Below are positions 1 through 6,090 of a stretch of DNA of 8,768 nucleotides, piece after piece. The stretch spans positions 1 to 8,768 of the forward strand of contig JAITEY010000123.1 in the NCBI GenBank assembly GCA_031281815.1, written 5' to 3'. The notes under the pieces are model-generated. The model saw only the letters and a program-made list of their open reading frames with translations, did no database searches and had not been told where the DNA came from. This DNA comes from Desulfovibrio sp. (lineage in GTDB: Bacteria > Desulfobacterota > Desulfovibrionia > Desulfovibrionales > Desulfovibrionaceae). The position numbers and the translations under genes are program-made. Position 1 is the first letter of the stretch. Each line of letters starts with the position of its first letter.

Positions 1-31
1 TGCTCTTTCTTTGGTGGTGATTCGGTTGGTG

Positions 32-56
32 CCCCCCCCCCCCCCCCCCCCCCCCC
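32..56. repeat. 25-nt poly-C homopolymer tract
   Basis: An uninterrupted run of 25 C (G on the other strand) lies about 200 nt before the likely start of the sensor kinase. Tracts of this length are prone to slipped-strand mispairing, and in several bacteria poly-C/G tracts act as phase-variation switches. At the length seen here, the kinase frame is open from the left edge of the window through the tract (eight Pro codons) to the kinase start, so a gain or loss of one or two C would break any upstream fusion. Whether it is functional, neutral, or a sequencing or assembly length error cannot be told from one sequence. The tract itself is certain as given; its role is inference. Confidence 0.9.
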
Positions 57-59
57 GGC

Positions 60-154
60 CTCTCCGGCCCCGCTCGGGCTACGCTCTCCCTCTGCCGGAG
101 AGACCGGGGCGCCTGAGCACAATTCCCTGTTCATCAGGGACTCCTCCTCAGGCG
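60..154. repeat. Nested inverted repeats downstream of the poly-C tract
   Basis: Two potential stem-loops follow the homopolymer. The first pairs CTCTCCGGC (60-68) with GCCGGAGAG (94-102), a perfect 9-bp stem with a 25-nt loop. The second pairs CGCCTGAG (110-117) with CTCAGGCG (147-154), a perfect 8-bp stem, and encloses a third stem TCCCTG (124-129)/CAGGGA (135-140) with a 5-nt loop. No T-run follows, so a classical intrinsic terminator is not supported. This could be a 5' leader structure of the kinase transcript, the 3' end of an upstream transcript, or a dispersed intergenic repeat. Confidence 0.55.
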
Positions 155-253
155 ACTCTCGCCTTCTTCGGTGTCCAAGAAAACCCTATACCAATCCATG
201 ACCGTAAAAAAATCCAAAAAAGTAGAAAAAAATACATTACAGCACGAAAAAAG

Positions 254-2278
254 ATGCTACATGGCCCTGTGAGCTATTCAGAGCGCTATATTGCGGCATC
301 ACAATGTCCGGCTTCCACTCCGGCCGTCAAGCGAACAGGGAAGCCCTTTGCCGTTTTCACCTATGTCGCGTTGCTCATCCTCTTTTGGACGGCAGCAGTC
401 GCTGTTTCATTGCTTTTCCACATCTTCCGCTCGGAAACGATTGCTGAAGAAATCGCCCTTGTCCGGGCCCGCACCGCCTTTGAACAGGACATCGTTTACC
501 GGCGCTGGAATTCCGGACTCGGCGGCGCGTATGTGAAAGTTACCGGCGCGACGCAGCCGAACCCGTATCTCGCGGATGACCCGACGCGGGATATTCTCGG
601 TCCGCGTGACGTCCCCCTTACCAAAATCAACCCTGCGCACATGACTCGCCTGGTACACGAACTCGGCGAACTGCAGTCCGGCGTTCGCGGCCGTATCACC
701 GGCACGATGCCGATCCGTCGCGAAAACGCCGCAGACGCATGGGAAGAGAAGGGATTGCTCCGTCTGCAAAAAGGTGACGTCGCCGAGGTTGCGGAAATTC
801 AGTTCATGGAAGGCAAGGAATACCTGCGCTACATTGCTCCGCTGGTCACGGAGGAGAGCTGCACGGCCTGCCATGCCGCCCAAGGATACAAGGTAGGGGA
901 TCAGTGTGGAGGCATGAGCTTTTCCGTGCCGATGGGGCCGATCCGAGACCGCGCCCGCACCGCCGTCGCGACCCTCGCGTTGTCGCACGCCGGCATGTGG
1001 TTCGTCGGCGTCTCGGTCTTTGCGCTTTGCGGCGTCAAACTGGACCGCCGCATGCGCGAGCGCAAGGAGGCCGCCGAACACGCCGCCGGTGCGAAAAGCG
1101 AATTTCTGGCCACCATGAGCCATGAACTCCGAACACCCATGAATGCCGTCATCGGCATGACGACGCTGGCCAGGTCGTCTGCCGACATCGATAGAAAAAA
1201 TTACTGTCTGGACAAGATAGAAAGCGCCTCTAAGCATCTGCTCGGCATCATCAACGATATTTTGGACATGTCGAAGATAGAGGCGAATACATTAGAACTT
1301 TCCCCCTCGGATTTCAATGTACAAATCTTGTTGCGGAATGTGCCGGATGTCGTCAATTTCCGCATGGCGGAAAAACAATTGCGGTTTACGTCAAGCATCG
1401 ACGAGCGCATCCCCGTCGTGCTTAAAGGAGACAGCCGTCGCTTGGCGCAGGTTCTCGCGAATTTATTGGGTAATGCGGTAAAATATACTCCGAGGCGCGG
1501 CAGCGTCAGCCTGGACGCGCGTTTGGTGACGGAGGACGACACCGGCTGCATTGTGCAGGTCAGCGTGGCGGATACCGGCATAGGTATCGTCAAGGAAGCG
1601 CTCCCTCGCTTGTTTACGTCCTTTGAGCAGGCCGAGAGCGGCATATCGCGCAGATACGGAGGCACAGGCCTCGGTCTGGCCATTGCAAAACGCATCGTCG
1701 AAATGATGGGCGGCAGGATATGGGTGGAATCGGAACCGGGCAAAGGAAGCGTTTTTACTTTCACCATACGGGCCGAACGCGGCACGCAGCCGGGCGCATG
1801 TCCCGCCGCGGACGACAACGCGCCTGATGACGACAACGCACCTGATGACGACAAGGACTTTGCGCAGGCGGACACGGCCGAGCGGTTTGCCGGCCGTCAT
1901 GTGCTTCTGGCCGAGGACATCGAAATAAATCGGGAAATCGTCGTCGCCATGCTTGCTCCGACGGGTCTGACCGTCGACTGCGCGGAAAACGGCGCGGAGG
2001 CCCTGCGGATGTTCAGCGAGCAGCCCGAGCGCTATGACCTGATTTTCATGGACGTGCAGATGCCCGAAATGGACGGTTACGCAGCAACGCGCAGAATTCG
2101 GGAATTGGATACGCCGCGGGCGCGGGAGATTCCCATTGTCGCCATGACCGCGCACGCCTTCCGGGAAGACGTCGAAAGCTGTCTTCAGGCCGGCATGGTT
2201 GACCATGTGAGCAAGCCGCTTGACCACAATCACGTTATGGCCGTGTTGATGAAATACCTTCCCCCCTCGCTTCAGTGA
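254..2278 (+). CDS. Hybrid sensor histidine kinase with periplasmic c-heme (Tll0287-like) domain
   Basis: Membrane sensor kinase of 674 aa. It would autophosphorylate on His in response to a periplasmic signal and pass the phosphate to its own receiver. Seen in order: TM1 about 32-58; a periplasmic Tll0287-like domain (formerly DUF3365) about 60-235 with one CxxCH c-heme motif, C203/C206/H207, followed by the typical GY..G..CGG stretch; TM2 about 237-260; a short linker without HAMP or PAS; HisKA with H290 in SHELRTP; HATPase with N-box N407, DTGIGI from D440 and GGTGLGLA from G469; an acidic repeat linker; and a receiver with E554/D555, phospho-acceptor D600, T632 and K654. Family knowledge suggests a redox or small-ligand sensor needing the cytochrome c maturation system. 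The frame is open upstream to the window edge, but ATG 254 is preferred: it gives a short cytoplasmic tail before TM1 and avoids translating the poly-C tract. The ribosome site is poor (AAAAAAG). GTG 269 is an alternative start. No HPt domain or partner regulator is visible. Confidence 0.93.
   Translation: MLHGPVSYSERYIAASQCPASTPAVKRTGKPFAVFTYVALLILFWTAAVAVSLLFHIFRSETIAEEIALVRARTAFEQDIVYRRWNSGLGGAYVKVTGATQPNPYLADDPTRDILGPRDVPLTKINPAHMTRLVHELGELQSGVRGRITGTMPIRRENAADAWEEKGLLRLQKGDVAEVAEIQFMEGKEYLRYIAPLVTEESCTACHAAQGYKVGDQCGGMSFSVPMGPIRDRARTAVATLALSHAGMWFVGVSVFALCGVKLDRRMRERKEAAEHAAGAKSEFLATMSHELRTPMNAVIGMTTLARSSADIDRKNYCLDKIESASKHLLGIINDILDMSKIEANTLELSPSDFNVQILLRNVPDVVNFRMAEKQLRFTSSIDERIPVVLKGDSRRLAQVLANLLGNAVKYTPRRGSVSLDARLVTEDDTGCIVQVSVADTGIGIVKEALPRLFTSFEQAESGISRRYGGTGLGLAIAKRIVEMMGGRIWVESEPGKGSVFTFTIRAERGTQPGACPAADDNAPDDDNAPDDDKDFAQADTAERFAGRHVLLAEDIEINREIVVAMLAPTGLTVDCAENGAEALRMFSEQPERYDLIFMDVQMPEMDGYAATRRIRELDTPRAREIPIVAMTAHAFREDVESCLQAGMVDHVSKPLDHNHVMAVLMKYLPPSLQ
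1811..1855 (+). repeat. Short tandem repeat in the kinase linker (18-nt unit)
   Basis: Between the HATPase and receiver domains an 18-nt unit, GATGACGACAACGC(A/G)CCT, is present about two and a half times (the first copy lacks one codon and the last is cut short). It encodes a D-D-N-A-P-D pattern, giving a very acidic, probably flexible linker. It stays in frame, so changes in copy number would only alter linker length. Confidence 0.8.
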
Positions 2279-2365
2279 GGACGCCGCCCTCCCCCTCATC
2301 GGGGGCTGATGCGAAAATTTATACGTTACACGGTACCGGCAACACACCGATTTCAAGTTCCTGCA

Positions 2366-2377
2366 CGGCGATCGCCG
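2366..2377. repeat. 12-bp perfect palindrome
   Basis: CGGCGATCGCCG is a perfect inverted repeat with no spacer, in the intergenic stretch between the kinase and the DUF2786 gene. It could be a dimeric-protein binding site or a chance GC-rich palindrome (it contains the frequent GCGATCGC core). Nothing nearby decides the matter. Confidence 0.4.
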
Positions 2378-2563
2378 ACAACTATACGGTTACTGTTTCC
2401 ACGCCGTCAGCCCGCCGAGCCGCGTTTTTTTCCGCACGGCCAAGGCGGATCTCTTCCACAATTCGAAAACGATGTTAGTATTGTATCGGCTTCAGGCATT
2501 TGAGCCGCAACGGCAGCATTGCGAATTTAAGCTTCAAAGCGGTATACGCCCGAATAATAATTC

Positions 2564-2592
2564 TCGACAAATCAGCCTAATTACTGTATCGG
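2564..2592 (+). promoter_or_regulatory. Possible sigma-70 promoter for the DUF2786 gene
   Basis: TCGACA (2564-2569; five of six matches to the -35 consensus) is followed after 17 nt by TATCGG (2587-2592; only three of six matches at -10) in the AT-rich stretch just before the gene. The distance to the GTG start (about 35 nt) is suitable. The weak -10 makes this tentative. Confidence 0.22.
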
Positions 2593-2614
2593 CATTACAG
2601 CAAAATATCAAATC

Positions 2615-2620
2615 AGGAGG
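2615..2620 (+). promoter_or_regulatory. Strong Shine-Dalgarno site for the DUF2786 gene
   Basis: A full AGGAGG lies 6 nt before GTG 2627. It fixes this non-ATG codon as the start of the DUF2786 gene, and it is much stronger than anything in front of the kinase or the glycosyltransferase in this window. Confidence 0.85.
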
Positions 2621-2626
2621 AGACAA

Positions 2627-3310
2627 GTGAACGAAGAGCGGCAGAGATTGATTGAAAAGGTGCAGAAATTGTTTACAATGGCACGACAGAACGAATCGCC
2701 GGAAGAGGCGAAGGTTGCGGCCCTGCGCGCACAAGAAATTCTTCAAAAATATGACATGTCTATTTCCGAAGTCCAGATTAAAGAAGAAGGCTTCGAGAAT
2801 TGCAGCGAGCATACTTTTGAATTCTTTAAAATCAGGCTCCCTTCATGGATAAAAATTTTGCATACCGTCATTGCCGCAGGCTTTGATGTAAAAGCGCTTC
2901 GCAAAAAGCACAGTCAGGGAACGTCGCTATTATTTCTAGGAATTGAACCCGATGTGACAATTGCCAAACAAACTTTTGAGTATCTTCATCATTTTGTTAT
3001 TAATTATGATTATAAAGATATTGAAGTTACAAGTCGTTACGATTGGCGTTTGGGATTTGTATCTGCTATAAATGTTCGCTTGAAAGATAGAAAGACAGAG
3101 CAGAACAAAAATATTACTTCCAACGCATTAGTAGTTTGCAAGAATCAAATTGCACATGATTTCTTAGCGTCAAAATACTCAAATATTCAAACACAAAAGA
3201 CAAAAGTCAGGTGTGTAGGCGAGTCCTATCATGAGGGATACAGAGTAGGTAAGAAAGTTCCCATTAGTCGCCCTTTGGTTACTCTTGACATCAACGGGCA
3301 GATACTGTAG
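2627..3310 (+). CDS. DUF2786 domain-containing protein, phage/accessory type
   Basis: Protein of 227 aa starting at GTG with a full AGGAGG site. Residues about 5-48 match the DUF2786 pattern: a charged helix ending in KVQKLFTMAR, then SPEEAKVAALRAQEILQKY and a short DMSISEV. In the family this is a small helical module of unknown biochemical role, common in phage-like and accessory genes. The remainder (about 60-215) looks like the alpha/beta domain that usually follows DUF2786 (DUF7168-like), with WIKILHTVIAAGF, a LLFLGIEPDV segment, a FEYLHHFV helix and a late ESYHEGYRVGKK. No signal peptide or membrane segment is seen, so it should be cytoplasmic. The gene is AT-rich: by hand count 18 of 60 bases are G/C in 3001-3060 and 21 of 60 in 3121-3180, against 43 of 60 in 5041-5100 of the neighbouring chemoreceptor. 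That supports horizontal acquisition. No integrase or phage structural gene accompanies it. Its function is unknown. Confidence 0.85.
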   Translation: MNEERQRLIEKVQKLFTMARQNESPEEAKVAALRAQEILQKYDMSISEVQIKEEGFENCSEHTFEFFKIRLPSWIKILHTVIAAGFDVKALRKKHSQGTSLLFLGIEPDVTIAKQTFEYLHHFVINYDYKDIEVTSRYDWRLGFVSAINVRLKDRKTEQNKNITSNALVVCKNQIAHDFLASKYSNIQTQKTKVRCVGESYHEGYRVGKKVPISRPLVTLDINGQIL

Positions 3311-3443
3311 TAATTTGGTCGCGCCGGAAACCGACGCAAACAAGAAAGCACTTGACGTATGCATCAGTGACGGCTAACTGTTTCAATACACTGTAGAAGG
3401 CAGCCTCGTTCCGTGTCAAAAAGTATTTTATGGGAGTGAGCGT
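3311..3443. other. Intergenic region upstream of the chemoreceptor gene
   Basis: 133 nt between the DUF2786 stop and the chemoreceptor start. TTGACG at 3352-3357 resembles a -35 box, but no acceptable -10 box lies 15-19 nt further on. No terminator hairpin is obvious after the DUF2786 gene. The ribosome site for the next gene, GGGAG, is at 3432-3436, 7 nt before the ATG. Confidence 0.5.
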
Positions 3444-5864
3444 ATGACGACTAAATTCAGAATTATCGGTGGATTCGGGCTCATGATTATCCTGTTGGCC
3501 GCGATGTCGGTGTTCGGCATCATTCAGTTGCAGGATTCCGCCGCAGGTTTCCTGACGTACCGCCGCTATGCGCAGATCAACGTCCTGGGCAGCGACATGA
3601 ACGTCAAGGCCACGGATACTCTCCGGTACTTCAACCGTTTTCTGGCCGAGCACGATCCTGAGCTGATAAACAATACTTTGAGCAGCTTGGACGGCTTTCT
3701 GAAACTTGTTCAGGACGCGCGCGGCAGGTCGCGCATTGAAGAAAGGCTGAAAGCCCTTGACGCCATAAGGCAGCACGCCGAGTCGCTCAAACCCCGGGTC
3801 AGGGAAATGAGCGACTTTGTTCAGGGAGTGCGGTTACTGTACAGCGAGCAGGTGCGCCCGGCCTACCACGACATGTACAAAGGACTCAACGAAATGGCTG
3901 CGATAGCGCGCGGAGTTTCCAACATCGAACTGATCTACCAGTTTAACGACATTTGGCAAAACCTGTCGCAGGCTCTCATCTCTGTAGCGCGTTTTTCAGA
4001 AAGTCTCAATCCCCGCGCCGCTGATGAAGGTCTGGAACGTCTCGCTGAGTTGCGAAAAAAACTTGACCCGTTGCAGGGACTGATTATTCAAGAAAACAAC
4101 AAACGCAAAATGGCGGAAATCATCGACCTCCATGGGCGCGTGGTCAAAAGCCTGGAGTCAATGAAGGCGACTGCGGTCAAAAAGGATGATGTCGTGCGTA
4201 AAGTCCGCGACGACGTGCGCGGCTTGAACTCCGCTATCGAAGAATTCAGCAATAAAATCAACGTAGACTCCAAAAATACGGCAGAGCGTATCGTCGGCGA
4301 CATTGAGTCGGCAGAAACCGTGTTGGTCAGCGCGAGCGCCGCGGGACTGGTTATCGGGCTGCTCGCCGCTCTCGCCCTCATCATCGGGCTGACGCGCGTG
4401 CTCAACAAGGTGGCTGCATTCGCCAGGGCCGTGGCTGACGGCAATTTCGACTACCGTGCCGAGATTAAAGAAAAGGGCGAAATCGGCAACATGGTTGACG
4501 CCTTGCGCACCATCCCCGCCGTTTTAAATGATATTCTCGATACATACAGAAAGTTGGCCCACGATATCCAGTATGGAAAACTGCAGAGCCAAGCGGAAGC
4601 CTCCCGCTTCAACGGCAGCTTTGCCACCCTTATCGACGGCACCAACAATATCGTAGGCAATCTGCGCGGCATCATCGACAATATTCCTACCCCCGTGCTC
4701 ATGCTGAACAAGGAAACCAAGGTCGAATACCTGAACCTGCAGGCAATGGAAGTCGCCGGTTCCGACGGCGTCGGCAAAGCATGCAGGCAACTCTTCAACC
4801 GTGAAGATACGGATACTCCCAACGATGCCGTGCGAAAAACCCTGGAGAGCAAACGTCCGGCTTCGGCGGAAACCCGCTGTCGGCCCCGCGGCAAGGAAAT
4901 GGACATCGCCTATTCCGCTCTGCCCATACTGGATAAGGACGGCAACCTTACGGCAGTACTGCAGCTTGTCACCGACCTGACTTCGATCAAGCGAACGGCG
5001 CGCACCATTCAGAGCGTCGCCGACCAGGCCTCGGGCATATCGAGCCGCGTGGCCGCGGCCGCCGAAGAACTCTCGTCGCAGGTTGAGGAAGTGTCCCGCG
5101 GCGCCGTAACCCAGCGCACCCTTGTCGATTCAACGGCAAGCGCCATGAGCGAAATGAACTCAACCGTTCTGGAAGTGGCGCGCAACGCCGGTCAGGCATC
5201 GGAGCAGAGCAACCTGACCCGCGACAAGGCCCGGAACGGCGCCCAGCTCGTCAATCAGGTGGTCAGCTCCATCAATCATGTGAACAGCGTGGCCTCTACC
5301 CTTCAGAGCAATATGAAGGAACTCGGCTCTCAGGCAGAAAGCATCGGAGGCGTCATGAACGTCATCTCCGACATCGCCGACCAGACCAACCTGCTGGCCC
5401 TGAACGCCGCCATTGAAGCTGCCAGGGCAGGCGAAGCCGGACGCGGCTTTGCGGTTGTGGCCGACGAAGTGCGCAAGCTGTCGGAAAAAACCATGTCCGC
5501 AACCCAGGAAGTGGGCAGCAGCATCAGCGCCATACAACACTCGGCAAAAACCAATATGCAGGAAGTCGATTCGGCCGTGACCAGCATAGGCGAAGCCACA
5601 ACTCTGGCAAATTCCTCCGGCGAAGCCCTGAAGGAAATCGTCGATCTGGCCGCCGCCAACTCCATCGTGGTGACATCCATAGCCACGGCAGCGGAAGAAC
5701 AAAGCTCGACCTCGGAAGAAATCAACAGTTCCATTGAAGAAATCAACCGCATCGTCACTGAAACCGCGGACGCCACAGTGCAGTCCTCCGCCGCGGTGCA
5801 GGAACTCTCGCAAATGGCGCAGGAACTGAACCAGGTCATGGAGCAGCTGATCAAACGTCAGTAA
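3444..5864 (+). CDS. Methyl-accepting chemotaxis protein with HBM-like, HAMP and PAS domains
   Basis: Transmembrane chemoreceptor of 806 aa. It would sense a periplasmic ligand and control CheA kinase activity through CheW, steering flagellar motility. Seen in order: TM1 about 6-28; an all-helical periplasmic region of roughly 260 residues (about 30-293), similar in size and character to the helical bimodular (HBM) ligand domain; TM2 about 294-316; HAMP from T317 with the DGNFDYR motif, and a second HAMP-like segment about 366-410; PAS about 411-515 starting IDNIPTPVLML and ending VTDLTSIK; then a cytoplasmic coiled-coil signalling domain about 525-806 with the conserved hairpin tip at 642-683 (SDIADQTNLLALNAAIEAAR and on through GRGFAVVADEVR). 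Glu/Gln-rich methylation helices flank the tip, for instance the EEQSSTSEEINSSIEE stretch. No C-terminal CheR-tethering pentapeptide is present. ATG 3444 has a good GGGAG ribosome site and gives a normal short tail before TM1. The ligand is unknown; no che gene is nearby. PAS in such receptors may bind a cofactor, but no heme CxxCH is present here. Confidence 0.95.
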   Translation: MTTKFRIIGGFGLMIILLAAMSVFGIIQLQDSAAGFLTYRRYAQINVLGSDMNVKATDTLRYFNRFLAEHDPELINNTLSSLDGFLKLVQDARGRSRIEERLKALDAIRQHAESLKPRVREMSDFVQGVRLLYSEQVRPAYHDMYKGLNEMAAIARGVSNIELIYQFNDIWQNLSQALISVARFSESLNPRAADEGLERLAELRKKLDPLQGLIIQENNKRKMAEIIDLHGRVVKSLESMKATAVKKDDVVRKVRDDVRGLNSAIEEFSNKINVDSKNTAERIVGDIESAETVLVSASAAGLVIGLLAALALIIGLTRVLNKVAAFARAVADGNFDYRAEIKEKGEIGNMVDALRTIPAVLNDILDTYRKLAHDIQYGKLQSQAEASRFNGSFATLIDGTNNIVGNLRGIIDNIPTPVLMLNKETKVEYLNLQAMEVAGSDGVGKACRQLFNREDTDTPNDAVRKTLESKRPASAETRCRPRGKEMDIAYSALPILDKDGNLTAVLQLVTDLTSIKRTARTIQSVADQASGISSRVAAAAEELSSQVEEVSRGAVTQRTLVDSTASAMSEMNSTVLEVARNAGQASEQSNLTRDKARNGAQLVNQVVSSINHVNSVASTLQSNMKELGSQAESIGGVMNVISDIADQTNLLALNAAIEAARAGEAGRGFAVVADEVRKLSEKTMSATQEVGSSISAIQHSAKTNMQEVDSAVTSIGEATTLANSSGEALKEIVDLAAANSIVVTSIATAAEEQSSTSEEINSSIEEINRIVTETADATVQSSAAVQELSQMAQELNQVMEQLIKRQ

Positions 5865-5881
5865 GGTTGCGTTCAGGTTCC

Positions 5882-5914
5882 TCCGACGTGAGCGTACCTT
5901 TTGTCGAAGAGCGG
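5882..5914. repeat. Imperfect direct repeat, copy 1
   Basis: First copy of a roughly 33-nt element. The first 22 bases (TCCGACGTGAGCGTACCTTTTG, split here as TCCGACGTGAG + CGTACCTTTTG) match copy 2 at 6005 in 19 of 22 positions; after that the match is weaker. See copy 2 for interpretation. Confidence 0.65.
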
Positions 5915-5930
5915 ACAGGAACGTGTTGTG

Positions 5931-5953
5931 CGGCAAGGCCGGGGCGCTTGCCG
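5931..5953 (+). terminator. Possible terminator of the chemoreceptor gene
   Basis: CGGCAAG (5931-5937) pairs perfectly with CTTGCCG (5947-5953) across a 9-nt GC-rich loop, about 67 nt after the chemoreceptor stop. There is no clear T-run after it (a pyrimidine-rich CCTTCTTC follows at 5960-5967), so intrinsic termination is uncertain. Confidence 0.3.
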
Positions 5954-6004
5954 GTACGGCCTTCTTCATGCCCCCGGTACCAAGGGATTTGCCGACTCGG
6001 CTCA

Positions 6005-6038
6005 TCCGGCTTGAGCGTACTTTTTGACAAAAGTGAGG
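6005..6038. repeat. Imperfect direct repeat, copy 2, with short AT-rich hairpin
   Basis: Second copy of the element at 5882. It contains ACTTTT (6019-6024), loop TGAC, AAAAGT (6029-6034), a 6-bp hairpin that on the minus strand also lies in the 3' flank of the glycosyltransferase gene. Two copies 123 nt apart in one convergent intergenic region suggest a dispersed, REP-like element; I recall similar stretches between genes of Desulfovibrionaceae but cannot verify this here. Confidence 0.6.
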
Positions 6039-6090
6039 GTGGGTGGAGGGGTGGCATGTACATCGGTCCCTTCCGCCCATATCCGGTCAT

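Larger units (their letters stand above)
2279..2626. other. 348-nt intergenic region without a convincing gene
   Basis: No recognisable gene was found between the kinase stop and the DUF2786 start. The region holds a small GC hairpin just after the kinase (CCCCC 2291-2295, loop TCATC, GGGGG 2301-2305; no T-run, so a doubtful terminator), a 12-bp perfect palindrome at 2366-2377, a T7 run near 2425, and a shift from GC-rich to AT-rich sequence at about 2500. One frame (2310-2627) is open for 106 codons without a usable early start and ends in a TGA overlapping the next gene's GTG. Its translation resembles nothing I recognise. Confidence 0.6.
5865..6090. other. Convergent intergenic region
   Basis: 226 nt between two genes that face each other (chemoreceptor +, glycosyltransferase -). 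It holds a GC hairpin that could terminate the chemoreceptor transcript, an imperfect direct repeat pair, and a G-rich stretch at about 6035-6055 (runs of 3, 3 and 4 G). Open frames on both strands here read repeat-like, low-complexity peptides and are not believed to be genes. Confidence 0.6.

Noticed and set aside
187..238. Kinase promoter (-10-like TATACC at 187-192 or TACATT at 233-238)
   Set aside because: Neither has a plausible -35 box at suitable spacing.
11..253. N-terminal extension of the kinase from TTG 11 or GTG 14/17 (81 extra residues including eight Pro)
   Set aside because: No ribosome site, a homopolymer-coded Pro run and a low-complexity Lys-rich part; ATG 254 gives a normal cytoplasmic tail before TM1. 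Kept as a finding about frame continuity rather than as the annotated start.
407..1237. 276-codon open frame on the minus strand inside the kinase
   Set aside because: Lies opposite strongly conserved kinase domains; its translation has no recognisable motif. Shadow of GC-rich coding.
2291..2305. CCCCC-TCATC-GGGGG hairpin as kinase terminator
   Set aside because: Only 5 bp and no T-run; mentioned within the intergenic entry but not called as a terminator.
3352..3380. TTGACG with a possible -10 (TAACTG) upstream of the chemoreceptor
   Set aside because: The -35 is good, but the best -10 at correct spacing matches only two of six consensus bases.
2279..3443. Attachment-site direct repeats flanking the DUF2786 gene
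   Set aside because: No matching direct repeat of useful length was found by eye on both sides, and there is no tRNA or integrase.
5160..6080. 306-codon minus-strand open frame across the chemoreceptor 3' end and intergenic repeats
   Set aside because: Antisense to the conserved signalling hairpin; Gly/His/Phe-rich translation without family features.
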